From Methylophaga sp. (lineage in GTDB: Bacteria; Pseudomonadota; Gammaproteobacteria; Nitrosococcales; Methylophagaceae): a stretch of 64,000 nt of DNA. Each line of letters starts with the position of its first letter. Within the stretch, counting starts at the first letter, position 1. Position numbers and translations under genes: made by a program. A model generated the notes under the pieces. That model saw only the letters and a list, made by a program, of their open reading frames with translations. It had not been told where the DNA came from and searched no databases. The stretch covers positions 96,499 to 160,498 of the forward strand of contig JAFIFW010000019.1 of the NCBI GenBank assembly GCA_020831825.1. Direction: 5' to 3'. Below are positions 1-10,465 of this stretch, in pieces.

Positions 1-1
1 G

Positions 2-1342
2 TCCGTTACGCTGAAAAAACTGCGTGGTCAGGGCCGAATTACCGAAGATAACGTTAAAGAAACTCTGCGTGAAGTTCGCATGGCGCTTTTGGAAGCTGAC
101 GTTGCCTTGCCGGTGGTGCGTGAGTTTGTCGACAAGGTCAGAGAAAAAGCGCTTGGGCAGGAAGTGATGCGTAGTCTGACGCCTGGGCAGGCGCTGGTCA
201 AAATCGTCAATGACGAGCTGGTCGCTATCATGGGTCAGGCTAATGCTGAGTTGGATTTAAGCGTACAGCCACCCGCGGTGATATTGATGGCGGGTTTGCA
301 AGGTGCGGGTAAAACCACCAGTGTTGGTAAACTGGCCCGCTGGCTAAAAGAGCGTCAACGCAAGTCTGTCATGGTTGCCAGCACAGACGTTTATCGACCT
401 GCCGCTATCGATCAGTTGCAAACACTGGCCAACGAAGTCGAGGCAAAATTTTTCCCAAGCCAAACGGATCAGGATCCGGTGGCGATTGCTGAAGCTGCTG
501 TTGCTCAAGCCAAGCGTGAATTTGTTGATGTATTGATTATCGATACTGCCGGTCGACTGCATGTCGATGATGACATGATGGTCGAAATTCAACGGATCCA
601 TGCGGCAATTAATCCGGTTGAAACCCTGTTTACCGTCGATAGCATGACCGGTCAGGATGCCGCCAATACTGCAAAAGCTTTTGATACTGCATTACCCCTG
701 ACTGGCGTGATCCTGACCAAGACTGATGGTGATGCACGAGGCGGAGCTGCACTGTCTATTCGTCATATCACCGGCAAACCCATAAAATTTCTCGGTGTTG
801 GTGAAAAAAGCACCGCATTGGAGCCTTTCCATCCTGATCGACTGGCGTCACGAATTCTGGGCATGGGTGATGTGTTGTCGCTGGTTGAAGAAGCTCAGCG
901 ACAAATGGATGTTGACTCGGCACAAAAGCTGGCTGGCAAGCTGAAAACAGGTAAGGGTTTTGATCTGGATGATTTCCGTGATCAGCTTCGGCAAATGAGC
1001 AAAATGGGTGGTATCAGCTCCATGCTGGATAAACTCCCGGGCATGGGCAATATTCCTGATGCGGTTAAACAGCAGGCCAATGATAAGGAGTTAGTGAAGC
1101 TGGAAGCGATTATCAACTCGATGACACCCAAAGAACGTAAAAAGCCGGAGATAATTAAAGGATCGCGCAAAAAGCGCATTGCGGCAGGCTCCGGGACACA
1201 AATTCAGGATGTTAATCGTCTGCTCAAACAGTTCACCCAAATGCAAAAAATGATGAAAAAAATGGGCCAGAAGGGTGGCATGTCTAAGATGATGCGTGCC
1301 ATGGGAGGTCGATTCCCGGGTAGCGGTGGTATGCCTTTCTGA
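2..1342 (+). CDS. ffh: Signal recognition particle protein Ffh (5' end outside window)
   Basis: GTPase subunit of the bacterial SRP; binds 4.5S RNA and signal sequences and delivers ribosomes to FtsY at the membrane. The frame is open from base 2, before the first ATG at 80, and reads SVTLKKLRGQGRITED, so the gene begins upstream and lacks about ten N-terminal residues. Visible are the N domain, the P-loop GLQGAGKTT, DTAGR, TKTDGDARGG and the methionine-rich M domain (QMQKMMKKMGQKGG) at the C-terminus. The 446 residues seen fit a family of about 450. It is followed by the rpsP operon, the usual gammaproteobacterial order. Confidence 0.98.
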   Translation, partial: SVTLKKLRGQGRITEDNVKETLREVRMALLEADVALPVVREFVDKVREKALGQEVMRSLTPGQALVKIVNDELVAIMGQANAELDLSVQPPAVILMAGLQGAGKTTSVGKLARWLKERQRKSVMVASTDVYRPAAIDQLQTLANEVEAKFFPSQTDQDPVAIAEAAVAQAKREFVDVLIIDTAGRLHVDDDMMVEIQRIHAAINPVETLFTVDSMTGQDAANTAKAFDTALPLTGVILTKTDGDARGGAALSIRHITGKPIKFLGVGEKSTALEPFHPDRLASRILGMGDVLSLVEEAQRQMDVDSAQKLAGKLKTGKGFDLDDFRDQLRQMSKMGGISSMLDKLPGMGNIPDAVKQQANDKELVKLEAIINSMTPKERKKPEIIKGSRKKRIAAGSGTQIQDVNRLLKQFTQMQKMMKKMGQKGGMSKMMRAMGGRFPGSGGMPF

Positions 1343-1362
1343 ATGTTGAGTGATTTGTGTCT

Positions 1363-1390
1363 TTGCAAACCCTCGATATGTGCGTAGAAT
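1363..1390 (+). promoter_or_regulatory. Probable sigma70 promoter of rpsP-rimM-trmD-rplS
   Basis: TTGCAA at 1363-1368 and TAGAAT at 1385-1390 are separated by 16 bases, 40 bases before the rpsP start codon. The position just after the ffh stop and the fair match to consensus make it a plausible operon promoter; no start site is proven. Confidence 0.5.
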
Positions 1391-1430
1391 ACGTCTGTTT
1401 TTCGATCCAGTTTTTCAGCGGACTATACTC

Positions 1431-1679
1431 ATGGTAACAATCAGATTGACTCGCAGTGGCGCGAAAAAACGCCCTTTCTACGGTATCGTGGTAACTGACT
1501 CACGCAGCAAGCGTGATGGTCGTTACATCGAGCGTATTGGTTTCTTTAACCCGGTTGCTCGCGGCCAGGAAGAAGAATTGCGTTTGGACTTGGAGCGCGC
1601 AGCTCACTGGATTGGCCAAGGCGCACAAACAACAGAACGTGTTGCCCAGCTGATCAAAAAAGCACAAAAAGCCGCTTAA
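1431..1679 (+). CDS. rpsP: 30S ribosomal protein S16
   Basis: Small-subunit ribosomal protein, first gene of the rpsP-rimM-trmD-rplS operon. The ATG at 1431 gives [21 protein letters not shown], the canonical S16 N-terminus, and 82 residues, equal to the E. coli protein. The frame stays open further upstream (to 1350), but that stretch holds the promoter and is not S16-like, so the longer start is rejected. Confidence 0.98.
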   Translation: MVTIRLTRSGAKKRPFYGIVVTDSRSKRDGRYIERIGFFNPVARGQEEELRLDLERAAHWIGQGAQTTERVAQLIKKAQKAA

Positions 1680-1701
1680 TTTTTCAAAGCGGATACCGGT
1701 G

Positions 1702-2211
1702 ATGACCGAGGAATTCCTTCCTGTTGGCAAAATATCCGGTGCTTTTGGTGTCAAGGGCTGGGTGAAGGTTTTTTCCTTTACCGAACCTCGCACCAATATT
1801 CTTGAATACTCACCCTTATTCATCAACACACAGGGTGAGTGGAAAGAAGTTGAAGTGATTGGTGGAAAAGCCCAGGGCAAGGGCGTAATCATGGGTTTCA
1901 AAAATGTCACTGACAGAAACCAGACCTTGCCTTTAATCGGCGCTGAGCTTGCAATAAGAAAGTCGCAGCTGGCCCCGGCAGAAGATGACGAATATTACTG
2001 GACTGACTTGATTGGTCTTCAGGTCGTTGATGAGCAACAGCAGGCGCTGGGACTTGTCGACAGCCTGCTGGAGACCGGCGCAAATGATGTGTTGGTTGTT
2101 AAAACAGTCCACGGGGAAGAAATACTGATCCCATTTGTGCTGGATGTGATTGTCAAATCGGTAGATATCGACAACAAACGCATCCTGGTGGGCTGGCAAA
2201 CCGATTACTAG
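1702..2211 (+). CDS. rimM: Ribosome maturation factor RimM
   Basis: 16S rRNA processing factor that binds S19 and assists 30S head assembly. The N-terminal RimM domain starts VGKISGAFGVKGWVKV, and the C-terminal PRC-barrel contains DDEYYWTDLIGLQV and GANDVLVV. A GTG at 1699 immediately precedes the ATG at 1702; I choose the ATG (169 residues). It is 22 bases after rpsP and ends in a TAG that overlaps the trmD Shine-Dalgarno sequence, so the two genes are probably co-translated. Confidence 0.96.
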   Translation: MTEEFLPVGKISGAFGVKGWVKVFSFTEPRTNILEYSPLFINTQGEWKEVEVIGGKAQGKGVIMGFKNVTDRNQTLPLIGAELAIRKSQLAPAEDDEYYWTDLIGLQVVDEQQQALGLVDSLLETGANDVLVVKTVHGEEILIPFVLDVIVKSVDIDNKRILVGWQTDY

Positions 2212-2222
2212 GAGGGCAGTGA

Positions 2223-2966
2223 ATGCACCTTGGGGTGATATCACTGTTCCCCGAAATGTACCGGGCCGTTGCTGATTACGGCGTAACCGGGCGGGCTGTC
2301 AGTCAAGGGAGATTAATGCTGGATTTCTGGAACCCCAGAGATTTTGCGAAGGATAAACATCGCACTGTCGATGACCGGCCTTATGGTGGTGGTCCCGGCA
2401 TGGTGATGAAAGTTGAACCGTTGCAGGCTGCGATTAACGCGGCCAAACAACAACTGGGCAGTGACACAAAAGTTATTTACCTGTCGCCACAAGGGCAGGT
2501 GCTGGATCAGCAGTCACTGGTCACGATGTCAGAGAGGCAATCAATGATTATGATTGCGGGTCGCTATGAAGGCATCGACGAACGCTTGATAGCGTCACAG
2601 ATTGATGAGGAGTGGTCGATAGGCGATTACGTTCTCAGTGGTGGTGAACTGGCCTCGATGGTGTTGATTGATGGGGTTGCCAGGTTACTGCCAGGGGTTT
2701 TGGGTGATGAAGAGTCTGCACAACAGGATTCGTTCATGAATGGTTTACTTGACCATCCGCACTACACCCGGCCCGAGCAGTTGGACAACCAGGCGGTGCC
2801 ATCAGTGCTGCTCGGTGGAGATCATGAGGCAATACGCAAGTGGCGTCTCAAACAGTCATTAGGACGAACATGGTTAAGGCGACCTGATTTGCTGGCAATG
2901 AAGACATTGTCTGACGAACAGACGGCTTTATTAGAAGAATTTATTGCCGAGCACGGGCAGGATTAG
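2223..2966 (+). CDS. trmD: tRNA (guanine37-N1)-methyltransferase
   Basis: SpoU-TrmD (SPOUT) methyltransferase that makes m1G37 in tRNAs reading CNN and some other codons, preventing +1 frameshifting. Knot motifs are visible: [24 protein letters not shown] and [19 protein letters not shown], the last forming the AdoMet-binding trefoil. It has 247 residues against about 255 in E. coli. A strong AGGAGG lies 8 bases before the ATG. Third gene of the operon. Confidence 0.98.
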   Translation: MHLGVISLFPEMYRAVADYGVTGRAVSQGRLMLDFWNPRDFAKDKHRTVDDRPYGGGPGMVMKVEPLQAAINAAKQQLGSDTKVIYLSPQGQVLDQQSLVTMSERQSMIMIAGRYEGIDERLIASQIDEEWSIGDYVLSGGELASMVLIDGVARLLPGVLGDEESAQQDSFMNGLLDHPHYTRPEQLDNQAVPSVLLGGDHEAIRKWRLKQSLGRTWLRRPDLLAMKTLSDEQTALLEEFIAEHGQD

Positions 2967-2982
2967 TTGGGAGTTTTGAACA

Positions 2983-3327
2983 ATGAGCAATATTATCGAA
3001 CAGCTGAATGCTGAACAATTGAGAAAGGATATCCCCGAGTTTGCTGCCGGTGATACCGTGGTAGTTAAAGTTCGCATCAAAGAAGGTGAGCGCGAGCGTG
3101 AACAGGCGTTTGAAGGTGTTGTGATTGCTAAGCGCAATCGTGGTCTTCACTCGGCATTTACCGTTCGTAAGATTTCAAGTGGTGTTGGCGTAGAGCGTGT
3201 ATTCCAAACTCACAGCCCAACCATCGCCAGTGTTGAAGTGAAACGTCGTGGTGATGTTCGTCGCGCCAAGCTTTACTACCTGCGTGACTTGACTGGTAAA
3301 GCTGCACGTATCAAAGAAAAATTGTAA
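2983..3327 (+). CDS. rplS: 50S ribosomal protein L19
   Basis: Large-subunit protein at the 30S-50S interface. The 114 residues match the family length (E. coli 115). Characteristic L19 sequence includes [28 protein letters not shown] and [13 protein letters not shown]. It lies 16 bases after trmD and is the last operon gene, followed by a strong hairpin terminator. Confidence 0.98.
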   Translation: MSNIIEQLNAEQLRKDIPEFAAGDTVVVKVRIKEGEREREQAFEGVVIAKRNRGLHSAFTVRKISSGVGVERVFQTHSPTIASVEVKRRGDVRRAKLYYLRDLTGKAARIKEKL

Positions 3328-3362
3328 GTGTCTCGGGCATGTTGCCCGGCATGATAAATTGG

Positions 3363-3395
3363 AAGGCAGTGCTGCGCGAGCGGCACTGCCTTTTT
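3363..3395 (+). terminator. Rho-independent terminator of the rpsP operon
   Basis: Perfect 10-bp stem AAGGCAGTGC / GCACTGCCTT with a 10-base loop that can pair internally (CGC/GCG), followed by a T run. It lies 35 bases after the rplS stop and ends 23 bases before xerD. Confidence 0.9.
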
Positions 3396-3418
3396 GTTTG
3401 TGATGCAGGATCATTCAA

Positions 3419-4339
3419 ATGAGTCGTGGCGATCAATCCAGTCAGGTAGCAGACATGCCGTTTCATCTGCGGGCATTTCTGGATAGCTTGTGGCTGGAAG
3501 CAGGCTTGAGTCAAAACACAATTGAAGCCTATCAGAGAGATTTACTGGCTTTTGCCGCTTGGTTGAGTAAGAGCGATGTAGATTTGAGTGCAGCCACTGC
3601 AGACGATATTCGTCGATATCAGGCACTTCGAATGCGTGAAGGTCGAAAAGTACGCAGTGAGGCCCGTTTGTTGTCCTCGTTGAGGCGTTTTTATCGTTAC
3701 CTTTGTCGTGAATCTGTCAGAGACAGTGATCCCACGGCACTTCTCGAGAGCCCGAGACTTGGCAAGCAATTGCCAGACAGTTTGTCAGAAGCCGAAGTTG
3801 AGGCGCTTCTGGAACAACCGGATGATCTGGATGTGCTGGGGCTGCGCGACCGTGCAATGCTAGAACTGCTCTATGCCACCGGCCTTCGCGTCAGTGAGCT
3901 GGTTGGTTTGACGTATGAGCAACTGAATATGCGTCAGGGCGTCATTCGTTGTGTCGGCAAAGGCAATAAGGAACGACTGGTGCCCATTGGTGAAACGGCG
4001 CTGGATTGGCTGCAACGCTATTTGTTGGAGAGTCGTCCGGTGTTGTTGTATGGTCAGGCAAATGATGATTTGTTCCCGACGCGACGCGGTAAAGCGATGA
4101 CTCGTCAGGCCTTTTGGTATTTAATCAAGCGTTATGCTGAGGCTGCGGATATTAAAAAAGCACTGTCACCACATACATTAAGACATGCCTTTGCCACACA
4201 TTTGCTCAATCACGGTGCCGATTTGCGCGTGGTGCAGCTGCTGCTTGGTCATGCAGATTTATCGACCACACAGATATATACCCATATTGCTCGAGCCCGG
4301 CTTAAGGAAATGCATGGACAGCATCATCCGCGTGGCTGA
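3419..4339 (+). CDS. xerD: Site-specific tyrosine recombinase XerD
   Basis: Chromosome-dimer resolvase that acts with XerC at dif under FtsK control. The N-terminal SAM-like domain covers about residues 12-95. The catalytic set is complete: Arg157 (ATGLRVSEL), Lys181 (GKGNKERL), His252 and Arg255 (HTLRHAFATH), His278 (LLGHADLSTTQ) and the nucleophile Tyr287 (IYTHIA). The length is 306 residues; a second ATG at 3455 would remove 12. Housekeeping neighbours and dsbC downstream, as in E. coli, support XerD over XerC or an element integrase. Confidence 0.93.
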   Translation: MSRGDQSSQVADMPFHLRAFLDSLWLEAGLSQNTIEAYQRDLLAFAAWLSKSDVDLSAATADDIRRYQALRMREGRKVRSEARLLSSLRRFYRYLCRESVRDSDPTALLESPRLGKQLPDSLSEAEVEALLEQPDDLDVLGLRDRAMLELLYATGLRVSELVGLTYEQLNMRQGVIRCVGKGNKERLVPIGETALDWLQRYLLESRPVLLYGQANDDLFPTRRGKAMTRQAFWYLIKRYAEAADIKKALSPHTLRHAFATHLLNHGADLRVVQLLLGHADLSTTQIYTHIARARLKEMHGQHHPRG

Positions 4340-4392
4340 CAAGGGGCAGCCCGGAGATGAAGAACAACATACAAAAATGATGAGGAGAGCAC

Positions 4393-4878
4393 ATGCCTGC
4401 TTTTGATATTGTGTCTGAAATTGATAAACACGAGTTAAGTAATGCGGTGGATCAAACCAATCGAGAGTTGGCCAATCGCTTTGATTTTCGCGGAACTGAT
4501 GCCAAAGTCACACAGTCTGACAAGGTGCTGACGCTGGTCGCAGACAGTGATTTCCAGTTGGAACAGCTTCAGGACATTTTGAGAATGAAAATGGCCAAAC
4601 GCGGTATCGATACCAGTTGCCTTGAAGTTAAAGATTCGATTGGTCATGGCAAGATGCGCAAGCAAGACATCATCGCCAGAGAAGGTATCGACAAGGATTT
4701 GTCACGCAAGATTGTTAAAGTGATTAAAGAAAGCAAAATAAAGGTACAGGCAGCTGTTCAGGGTGAAAGTGTCAGAGTAACCGGTAAAAAGCGTGACGAT
4801 CTTCAGGCTGTTATGGCTTTGCTACGGGGCAATGACTCGCTCGAAATGCCACTACAATTCAATAACTTCAGAGATTAG
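4393..4878 (+). CDS. yajQ: YajQ family cyclic-di-GMP/nucleotide-binding protein
   Basis: UPF0234 protein: [21 protein letters not shown] at the start and [10 protein letters not shown], YajQ signatures, over the usual 161 residues. Members are small two-domain proteins; some bind cyclic-di-GMP, others were described as nucleic-acid-binding. AGGAGAG precedes the ATG. It sits between xerD and dsbC, probably in the same transcript. The family is certain, the cellular role less so. Confidence 0.92.
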   Translation: MPAFDIVSEIDKHELSNAVDQTNRELANRFDFRGTDAKVTQSDKVLTLVADSDFQLEQLQDILRMKMAKRGIDTSCLEVKDSIGHGKMRKQDIIAREGIDKDLSRKIVKVIKESKIKVQAAVQGESVRVTGKKRDDLQAVMALLRGNDSLEMPLQFNNFRD

Positions 4879-4885
4879 GATCTAC

Positions 4886-5614
4886 ATGTTCAAATTATTT
4901 ATGGCTTTCGTACTGGCATCGGTCAGCATGACATCGGTGTATGCTTCTGATGCCGAAAAAATCGAAGCACGCTTACTGCAAATTATTCCTGATCTCAAAA
5001 TTGACGGCCTGCAGCAGCTGGGAGATAGCGGACTCTATGAGGGTGTTATCAATGGCCAAGTCATCTATGTCACCCGCGATGGCCGATATTTAATGGAAGG
5101 CAAGGTTATTGATCTGGAAAGTCGTACCGATGTAACCGAGCTGCGCAGGGCTGAAGTTCGCAGAGACACATTGGCCGCTGTGGATGAGGCTTCCATGATA
5201 AGTTTCTTGCCGGAAAAACAGGCTGTCTATACGTTGACCGTATTCACAGATATCGCCTGTGGTTATTGCCGTATTCTGCATGCCCAGATGGCTGAATATC
5301 ATGCACAGGGTATCGCCATTCGTTACATGGCTTATCCACGCGGCGGTGTCAGTTCAGATGCTTATCAGAAACTGGTCAATGTCTGGTGTGCCAAAGACCA
5401 GCACCAGGCCATGACCGATGCCAAGGCCGAGTTGGAGTTGCCTGAATTACAATGTACAAACTCGGTCGCGACTCACTTTGCCATAGGCAACCAGCTGGGC
5501 GTTGGCGGTACACCGGCAATGTTTCTGGAAAATGGACGAATGCTGCCAGGCTACGTTCCGCCAAAACGTTTGAGAGCGGTGCTGGATGAAATGTCAAAGG
5601 CTGGACAGATCTAG
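4886..5614 (+). CDS. dsbC: Thiol:disulfide interchange protein DsbC
   Basis: Periplasmic disulfide isomerase. The ATG at 4886 gives MFKLFMAFVLASVSMTSVYA, a signal peptide with a likely cleavage after residue 20. The dimerisation domain spans about residues 21-85, and the thioredoxin-fold domain carries the CGYC active site (Cys125, Cys128) and the cis-proline loop GTPAMF. A longer frame running back into yajQ lacks this signal peptide at its start and is rejected. Its last 21 bases overlap the 3' end of convergent lpxH. Confidence 0.95.
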   Translation: MFKLFMAFVLASVSMTSVYASDAEKIEARLLQIIPDLKIDGLQQLGDSGLYEGVINGQVIYVTRDGRYLMEGKVIDLESRTDVTELRRAEVRRDTLAAVDEASMISFLPEKQAVYTLTVFTDIACGYCRILHAQMAEYHAQGIAIRYMAYPRGGVSSDAYQKLVNVWCAKDQHQAMTDAKAELELPELQCTNSVATHFAIGNQLGVGGTPAMFLENGRMLPGYVPPKRLRAVLDEMSKAGQI

Positions 5615-6349
5615 ATCGGTTTGCTCATCCGGTAAGCGACTGTCGACCAGCTGAAACTGGTCATCATCAACGCAAAGATAACTCGGACTGTTATGCCAGT
5701 CACCGAGCACAATCCGATATTTTTCTGACTTGGTGTCAGCAACAGAATGAATGGCCGGACGATGCGTGTGGCCATGAATCAGAACCTGCACGCCATGCTG
5801 TTGCATGACCGAAGCTACCTCTGTCTGGTTTACATCCATAATCATTGCCGATTTGAATGTTTTTTGTTCACGGCTACGGGCTTTGATCTTATCCGAAATC
5901 GACTGTCGCCAGCTAAGTGGCAAATGCAGAAAACACCATTGCAGAAAGCTGTTACGGACCACTTTTCGGTAGCGTTGGTATTGCACATCATCAATGCATA
6001 GACTGTCTCCATGCATTAGCAATATGCGATGACGACCAAGCTCGACAAGGGTCGGATCTGGTAACAGCTCAGCGCCGGCCATTTCAGCAAATCGCTCGCC
6101 CAGCATAAAGTCACGATTACCTACCATCAGGTAAATGTGAACATCGCTTTGATTGAGTTGGCGCAGCGCATTGATGAATGGCTCATAGGCAGCTTCAATC
6201 AAATCATCACCCAGCCAGGTGTTAAACAGGTCGCCCAAAATATACAGCGCATCGGCATCGTGATGATTCGCCAAAAAATCTGTTGCCAGACGGATCAGTT
6301 CCGGCTGTGATGGATCGAGGTGCAGATCAGATATGAATAATGTTTTCAT
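5594..6349 (-). CDS. lpxH: UDP-2,3-diacylglucosamine diphosphatase LpxH
   Basis: Hydrolyses UDP-2,3-diacylglucosamine to lipid X plus UMP, a membrane-associated step of lipid A synthesis, which marks the organism as Gram-negative. Metallophosphoesterase motifs appear in order: SDLHL, GDLFNTWLGDD, GNRDFM, LMHGDSLC and GHTHRP. I take the start at 6349 (MKTLFISDLHL, the canonical N-terminus, 251 residues) rather than the ATG at 6373, which lies inside a perfect hairpin. Neither start has a strong ribosome-binding site. Confidence 0.94.
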   Translation of the reverse strand: MKTLFISDLHLDPSQPELIRLATDFLANHHDADALYILGDLFNTWLGDDLIEAAYEPFINALRQLNQSDVHIYLMVGNRDFMLGERFAEMAGAELLPDPTLVELGRHRILLMHGDSLCIDDVQYQRYRKVVRNSFLQWCFLHLPLSWRQSISDKIKARSREQKTFKSAMIMDVNQTEVASVMQQHGVQVLIHGHTHRPAIHSVADTKSEKYRIVLGDWHNSPSYLCVDDDQFQLVDSRLPDEQTDLDLSSL

Positions 6350-6360
6350 AGTTGGCTGTT

Positions 6361-6407
6361 GTTGATCTGTCATAGCCGCCAGTGCAGGCGGCTATGAATA
6401 GATCAAC
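6361..6407. other. Two-tier perfect hairpin between ppi and lpxH
   Basis: The inner stem CATAGCCGCC / GGCGGCTATG (6371-6380 with 6387-6396) is flanked by an outer pair GTTGATCT / AGATCAAC (6361-6368 with 6400-6407). No T run follows on either strand, so it is not a classic terminator. In the minus-strand transcript it would lie just upstream of lpxH and could act as an mRNA processing or stabilising structure. This is inferred from sequence symmetry only. Confidence 0.55.
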
Positions 6408-6418
6408 AGGTAATGGCT

Positions 6419-7000
6419 TTAAGGAAGCATCACGGCCTTTTGAATGACTACGTTTTCGGCCGGTACATCCTGGTGAGGCCCACGCATGGTGGTAGCAACT
6501 GCACGAATAGTATCAACCACCTCCATGCCTTCAATCACCTGACCAAACACGGCATAACCCCATTCACTGGCGACTTCACCGCGGAAATTCAGAAAACTGT
6601 TGTCGGTGACATTGATAAAAAACTGTGAAGTAGCAGAGTGTGGATCGCCGGTGCGTGCCATGGCGATGCTGCCACGATTGTTAGCAAGACCGTTGTTGGC
6701 TTCGTTACGAATCGGAGCGCCGGTTTTCTTCTGTTCAAAATCTTCGGTAAAACCACCACCTTGAATCATGAAGTTAGGAATAACACGGTGAAAGATAGTC
6801 CCGTCATAAAAGCCTGATTCGACGTAACTGATGAAATTAGCGACCGTTTCAGGGGCTTTATCGCGATTCAGTTCAATGACGATATCGCCATGTGAGGTTT
6901 CCAGCTTGACCTTGGGTAATTCGGCACCACCCTCTGCTTGTGCGGACAGAGAGAAAGATGCCAGTAACAGTGGCGCAAGATGTCGGTACAAATGTTTCAT
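6419..7000 (-). CDS. Periplasmic peptidyl-prolyl cis-trans isomerase (cyclophilin type)
   Basis: Cyclophilin that speeds proline isomerisation in exported proteins. [20 protein letters not shown] is a signal peptide ending near SAQA, so the protein is probably periplasmic like PpiA. Cyclophilin core motifs are visible: [34 protein letters not shown] and [11 protein letters not shown]. It has 193 residues. It is transcribed towards lpxH with the hairpin between them. Assignment to PpiA rather than another secreted cyclophilin is not certain. Confidence 0.92.
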   Translation of the reverse strand: MKHLYRHLAPLLLASFSLSAQAEGGAELPKVKLETSHGDIVIELNRDKAPETVANFISYVESGFYDGTIFHRVIPNFMIQGGGFTEDFEQKKTGAPIRNEANNGLANNRGSIAMARTGDPHSATSQFFINVTDNSFLNFRGEVASEWGYAVFGQVIEGMEVVDTIRAVATTMRGPHQDVPAENVVIQKAVMLP

Positions 7001-7266
7001 GATTGTGCGGTTCCGTCAGTCAAAAACAAAGCCAACATCATAGTGGAAATATCTAGTCAGGTGGAGTTTTACGCTACTTTTCGGTGCTCATCACCGGTCA
7101 CATAATGCTCCACAACTCCGGAGTCGACTGGCCTGTCGAGCCTGGTAGATGAGCATAGACTAAGCGGATTGGCTGACAGGCCTGATTTATCAAAACGAAC
7201 GCTCACGGGAGACCGCCGAGCGCGTATAATGCGCGTTTACTCTTAACTAAACTACTGTCATTCGCT

Positions 7267-8931
7267 ATGTCGGAATCTGCTGTTAATCACAATTTTATCC
7301 GCCCAATTATTCAGGAAGACATGGCCGCTGGCCGGGTCGACAAAGTGGTCACTCGCTTTCCTCCTGAGCCCAATGGTTATTTGCATATCGGCCATGCCAA
7401 ATCGATTTGTCTTAATTTTGGCCTGGCCAGAGAATTTGGTGGTGAATGTAATTTGCGTTTCGACGACACCAACCCCGCCAAAGAAGAGCAGGAATACATT
7501 GAAGCCATCAAGCAGGATGTACAGTGGCTGGGCTTCCAGTGGGCTGGTGAAGTGCGCTATGCATCCAGTTATTTTGAGCAGTTTTACCAATGGGCAATCC
7601 ATCTCATCGAGCAGGGTAAAGCTTATGTGTGTGACCTGACTGCTGAACAAGCCAGTGAGTATCGTGGCTGGGCAACCAAACCAGGAAAGGAATCGCCATT
7701 TCGTAACCGAAGCGTGGCAGAAAATCTGGCGCTGTTTGAAAAGATGAAACAAGGTGAGTTTGACGATGGTTTTTGTGTATTGCGCGCAAAAATCGACATG
7801 GCTTCACCGAATATGAACCTGCGCGATCCGATTCTATATCGCATTCGCAAACAATCACATCATCAAACCGGTGATAAATGGTGTATCTATCCCAGCTATG
7901 ATTTTGCGCATGGTCAGGGCGATGCCATTGAAGGCGTCACTCACAGCATCTGTACGCTGGAGTTTCAGGACCACCGTCCGCTCTATGAATGGTTTATTGA
8001 AAATCTGCCAGTGCCTGCAACGCCAAGACAGTATGAGTTTGGTCGTCTCAATATCAACTACACGGTCACCAGTAAACGTAATCTGAAACAACTGGTGGAT
8101 GATCAGATTGTGGCCGGATGGGATGATCCGAGAATGCCCACTATTTCAGGCATGAGAAGACGCGGTGTGACGGCTGCGGCTTTACGCAGTTTTTGTGACG
8201 GGCTTGCCGTCGCCAAAACAGATGGTGTGGTGGATATTGCGCAGTTGGAATTTGAGATCCGCAAGGATTTGAATGAAAACGCAGCACGTGCCATGTGTGT
8301 GTTAAATCCATTGAAAGTCAGCATCACTAATGCACCTGATGCAATCGAATGGCTGGACGTTGCCAATCATCCTCAGCAGGAGTCGATGGGGCAACGCTCT
8401 GTGCCCTTCACCAAAGAGATTTTCATTGATGTGGCCGACTTTACTGAAGACACCAGTCTGAGTCGCAAAAAGTTCAAGCGTTTGGTGATCGGTGATTATG
8501 TGCGCTTGCGTGGCGCTTATGTCATTAAGGCTGACGATGTCGTCAAGAATGACCAAGGTGAAGTCATTGAAGTCATTGCTTCACTGGTTGAAGATACCGT
8601 GGGCAAAAATCCGCCACCTGACATCAAGCCCCGGGGTGTTATTCACTGGGTATCTGCGACACAGGGCAAGCAAGTCGAGTTGCGCATGTATGATAGATTA
8701 TTTAAAGCGGAAGCTCCGGGCAAAACAACGGGTAACTATCTTGATGACGTAAACTCGGACTCTTTAAACATCATCAAAGCCATCGCAGAACCTGCGATTG
8801 TTGATTGTGAACCCGAAACCGCCTATCAGTTTGAACGGGAAGGATACTTTGTCAGTGATCTTTACGATCACAGTGCCAATGCACCGGTATTCAACCTGAC
8901 CATTAGTCTAAAAGAGACTTTAGATAAATAA
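7267..8931 (+). CDS. glnS: Glutaminyl-tRNA synthetase
   Basis: Class I synthetase that charges tRNA-Gln; cytoplasmic. The HIGH motif is in [17 protein letters not shown], the KMSKS-equivalent in [10 protein letters not shown], and two C-terminal beta-barrel anticodon-binding domains follow. The length, 554 residues, equals the E. coli enzyme. A TATAAT at 7225-7230 lies 36 bases before the start as a possible -10, but no good -35 is evident. It is separated by 2 bases from cysS, so they are almost certainly one operon. Confidence 0.98.
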   Translation: MSESAVNHNFIRPIIQEDMAAGRVDKVVTRFPPEPNGYLHIGHAKSICLNFGLAREFGGECNLRFDDTNPAKEEQEYIEAIKQDVQWLGFQWAGEVRYASSYFEQFYQWAIHLIEQGKAYVCDLTAEQASEYRGWATKPGKESPFRNRSVAENLALFEKMKQGEFDDGFCVLRAKIDMASPNMNLRDPILYRIRKQSHHQTGDKWCIYPSYDFAHGQGDAIEGVTHSICTLEFQDHRPLYEWFIENLPVPATPRQYEFGRLNINYTVTSKRNLKQLVDDQIVAGWDDPRMPTISGMRRRGVTAAALRSFCDGLAVAKTDGVVDIAQLEFEIRKDLNENAARAMCVLNPLKVSITNAPDAIEWLDVANHPQQESMGQRSVPFTKEIFIDVADFTEDTSLSRKKFKRLVIGDYVRLRGAYVIKADDVVKNDQGEVIEVIASLVEDTVGKNPPPDIKPRGVIHWVSATQGKQVELRMYDRLFKAEAPGKTTGNYLDDVNSDSLNIIKAIAEPAIVDCEPETAYQFEREGYFVSDLYDHSANAPVFNLTISLKETLDK

Positions 8932-8933
8932 CG

Positions 8934-10316
8934 ATGTTAAAACTCTACAACACCTTAACCAAGCAGAAAGACGTCTTTAAACCCATTGAGCCAGGCAAAG
9001 TCAAAATGTATGTCTGCGGCATGACGGTTTACGATCTGTGTCACGTTGGCCATGCGCGGGTGATGGTGGTGTTTGATGTGGTCACGCGTTATCTGCGGGC
9101 CAGTGGTTATGATGTCACCTACATTCGCAATATCACGGACATAGACGACAAGATCATCAAACGGGCGGCTGAAAATGGTGAATCCATTCAACAGCTTACC
9201 GAACGTTATATTGCCGAAATGCACCACGATGCTGCGGCGCTTGGTGTTTTACCGCCAGATCATGAGCCGAAAGCCACCGAAGCCGTTGGTGCCATGCACC
9301 GGATGATTCAAACACTGATCGACAAGGGCTTGGCCTATGTCGCTGACAATGGAGATGTTTATTACGATGTCAGTGAGTTTGAAGGATACGGCAAATTATC
9401 TGGCCGACATATTGACGACTTGCGTGCCGGTGAGCGTGTTGCGGTAAACGAAGCCAAAGCCGATCCGCTGGATTTTGTACTATGGAAAGCAGCCAAACCC
9501 GATGAACCCTCATGGGATTCACCCTGGGGACCCGGTCGTCCTGGCTGGCATATTGAGTGTTCTGCAATGTCGGCAGACAGTCTCGGCCATCATTTTGATA
9601 TTCATGGTGGCGGCCAGGATTTGCAGTTCCCGCATCATGAAAATGAAATTGCCCAATCGGAAGGCGCACACGGCTGCCAGTATGTTAATTATTGGATGCA
9701 TAATGGTTTTGTGCGTATTGATGATGAAAAAATGTCCAAATCACTGGGCAATTTCTTCACCGTTCGCGAAGTGATTGGGCAATATCCTGCCGAGGCAGTA
9801 CGTTATTTCATTCTGTCGAGTCACTATCGCAGTCCGCTCAACTATGCCGACGATCAGCTCGAACAAGCCAAAACTGCGCTGACCCGGTTTTATCATTCCT
9901 TACGTGGTATTGAGCCGACAACCGTTGATTGGCATACAGATGCTGAGTTTGCACCACGGTTTAGTGAAGCCATGGATGACGATTTCAATACACCGCTGGC
10001 CTTGTCTGTGCTGGCGGATGTGCGTCAGGCCTTGAACAAGGCTCGTGAGCTGCAGGACACCGCAAAGTCAGCCTATCTGGCAGGCTTATTATTGTCTCTG
10101 GGTGAAGTGCTTGGTTTATTCAGTCAATCTGCAGACGCATTTCTCACCGGTGGTGGGGATGATGCCGCAGCAGACATTGAACTGTTAATAGAACAGCGCA
10201 ATGCCGCGCGTGCAGCAAAAGACTGGGCCAAAGCAGACGAAATTCGCGATCAGTTAACTGCGATGGATATCGTGCTTGAGGACGCAGCTGGCAAAACCGT
10301 CTGGCGAAAAATTTAA
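8934..10316 (+). CDS. cysS: Cysteinyl-tRNA synthetase
   Basis: Class I synthetase that charges tRNA-Cys. Signature regions are [18 protein letters not shown] (first zinc ligand and HIGH motif), GWHIECSAM and [19 protein letters not shown] (zinc site), and [10 protein letters not shown] (KMSKS). It has 460 residues (E. coli 461). It starts 2 bases after the glnS stop. Confidence 0.98.
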   Translation: MLKLYNTLTKQKDVFKPIEPGKVKMYVCGMTVYDLCHVGHARVMVVFDVVTRYLRASGYDVTYIRNITDIDDKIIKRAAENGESIQQLTERYIAEMHHDAAALGVLPPDHEPKATEAVGAMHRMIQTLIDKGLAYVADNGDVYYDVSEFEGYGKLSGRHIDDLRAGERVAVNEAKADPLDFVLWKAAKPDEPSWDSPWGPGRPGWHIECSAMSADSLGHHFDIHGGGQDLQFPHHENEIAQSEGAHGCQYVNYWMHNGFVRIDDEKMSKSLGNFFTVREVIGQYPAEAVRYFILSSHYRSPLNYADDQLEQAKTALTRFYHSLRGIEPTTVDWHTDAEFAPRFSEAMDDDFNTPLALSVLADVRQALNKARELQDTAKSAYLAGLLLSLGEVLGLFSQSADAFLTGGGDDAAADIELLIEQRNAARAAKDWAKADEIRDQLTAMDIVLEDAAGKTVWRKI

Positions 10317-10465
10317 CGCCACTCCGCTTGATGGACATCCGGGAGCTCAGGGTTGAACATTCAGCGTGATGTTTGACCCAAGTCAACAATTCACCGGCTA
10401 ATTTTGCCATCCCTGTACAAAGCAATTCAGGCTAGGCATGATCATATTCAAGACATGGATTGATT

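Noticed and set aside
1350..1430. Longer start for ribosomal protein S16
   Set aside because: The canonical [15 protein letters not shown] start lies at 1431 and the upstream part contains a promoter.
3419..4339. Integrase of a mobile element
   Set aside because: The full XerD length and motifs, with yajQ, dsbC and ribosomal genes around it, indicate the chromosomal resolvase.
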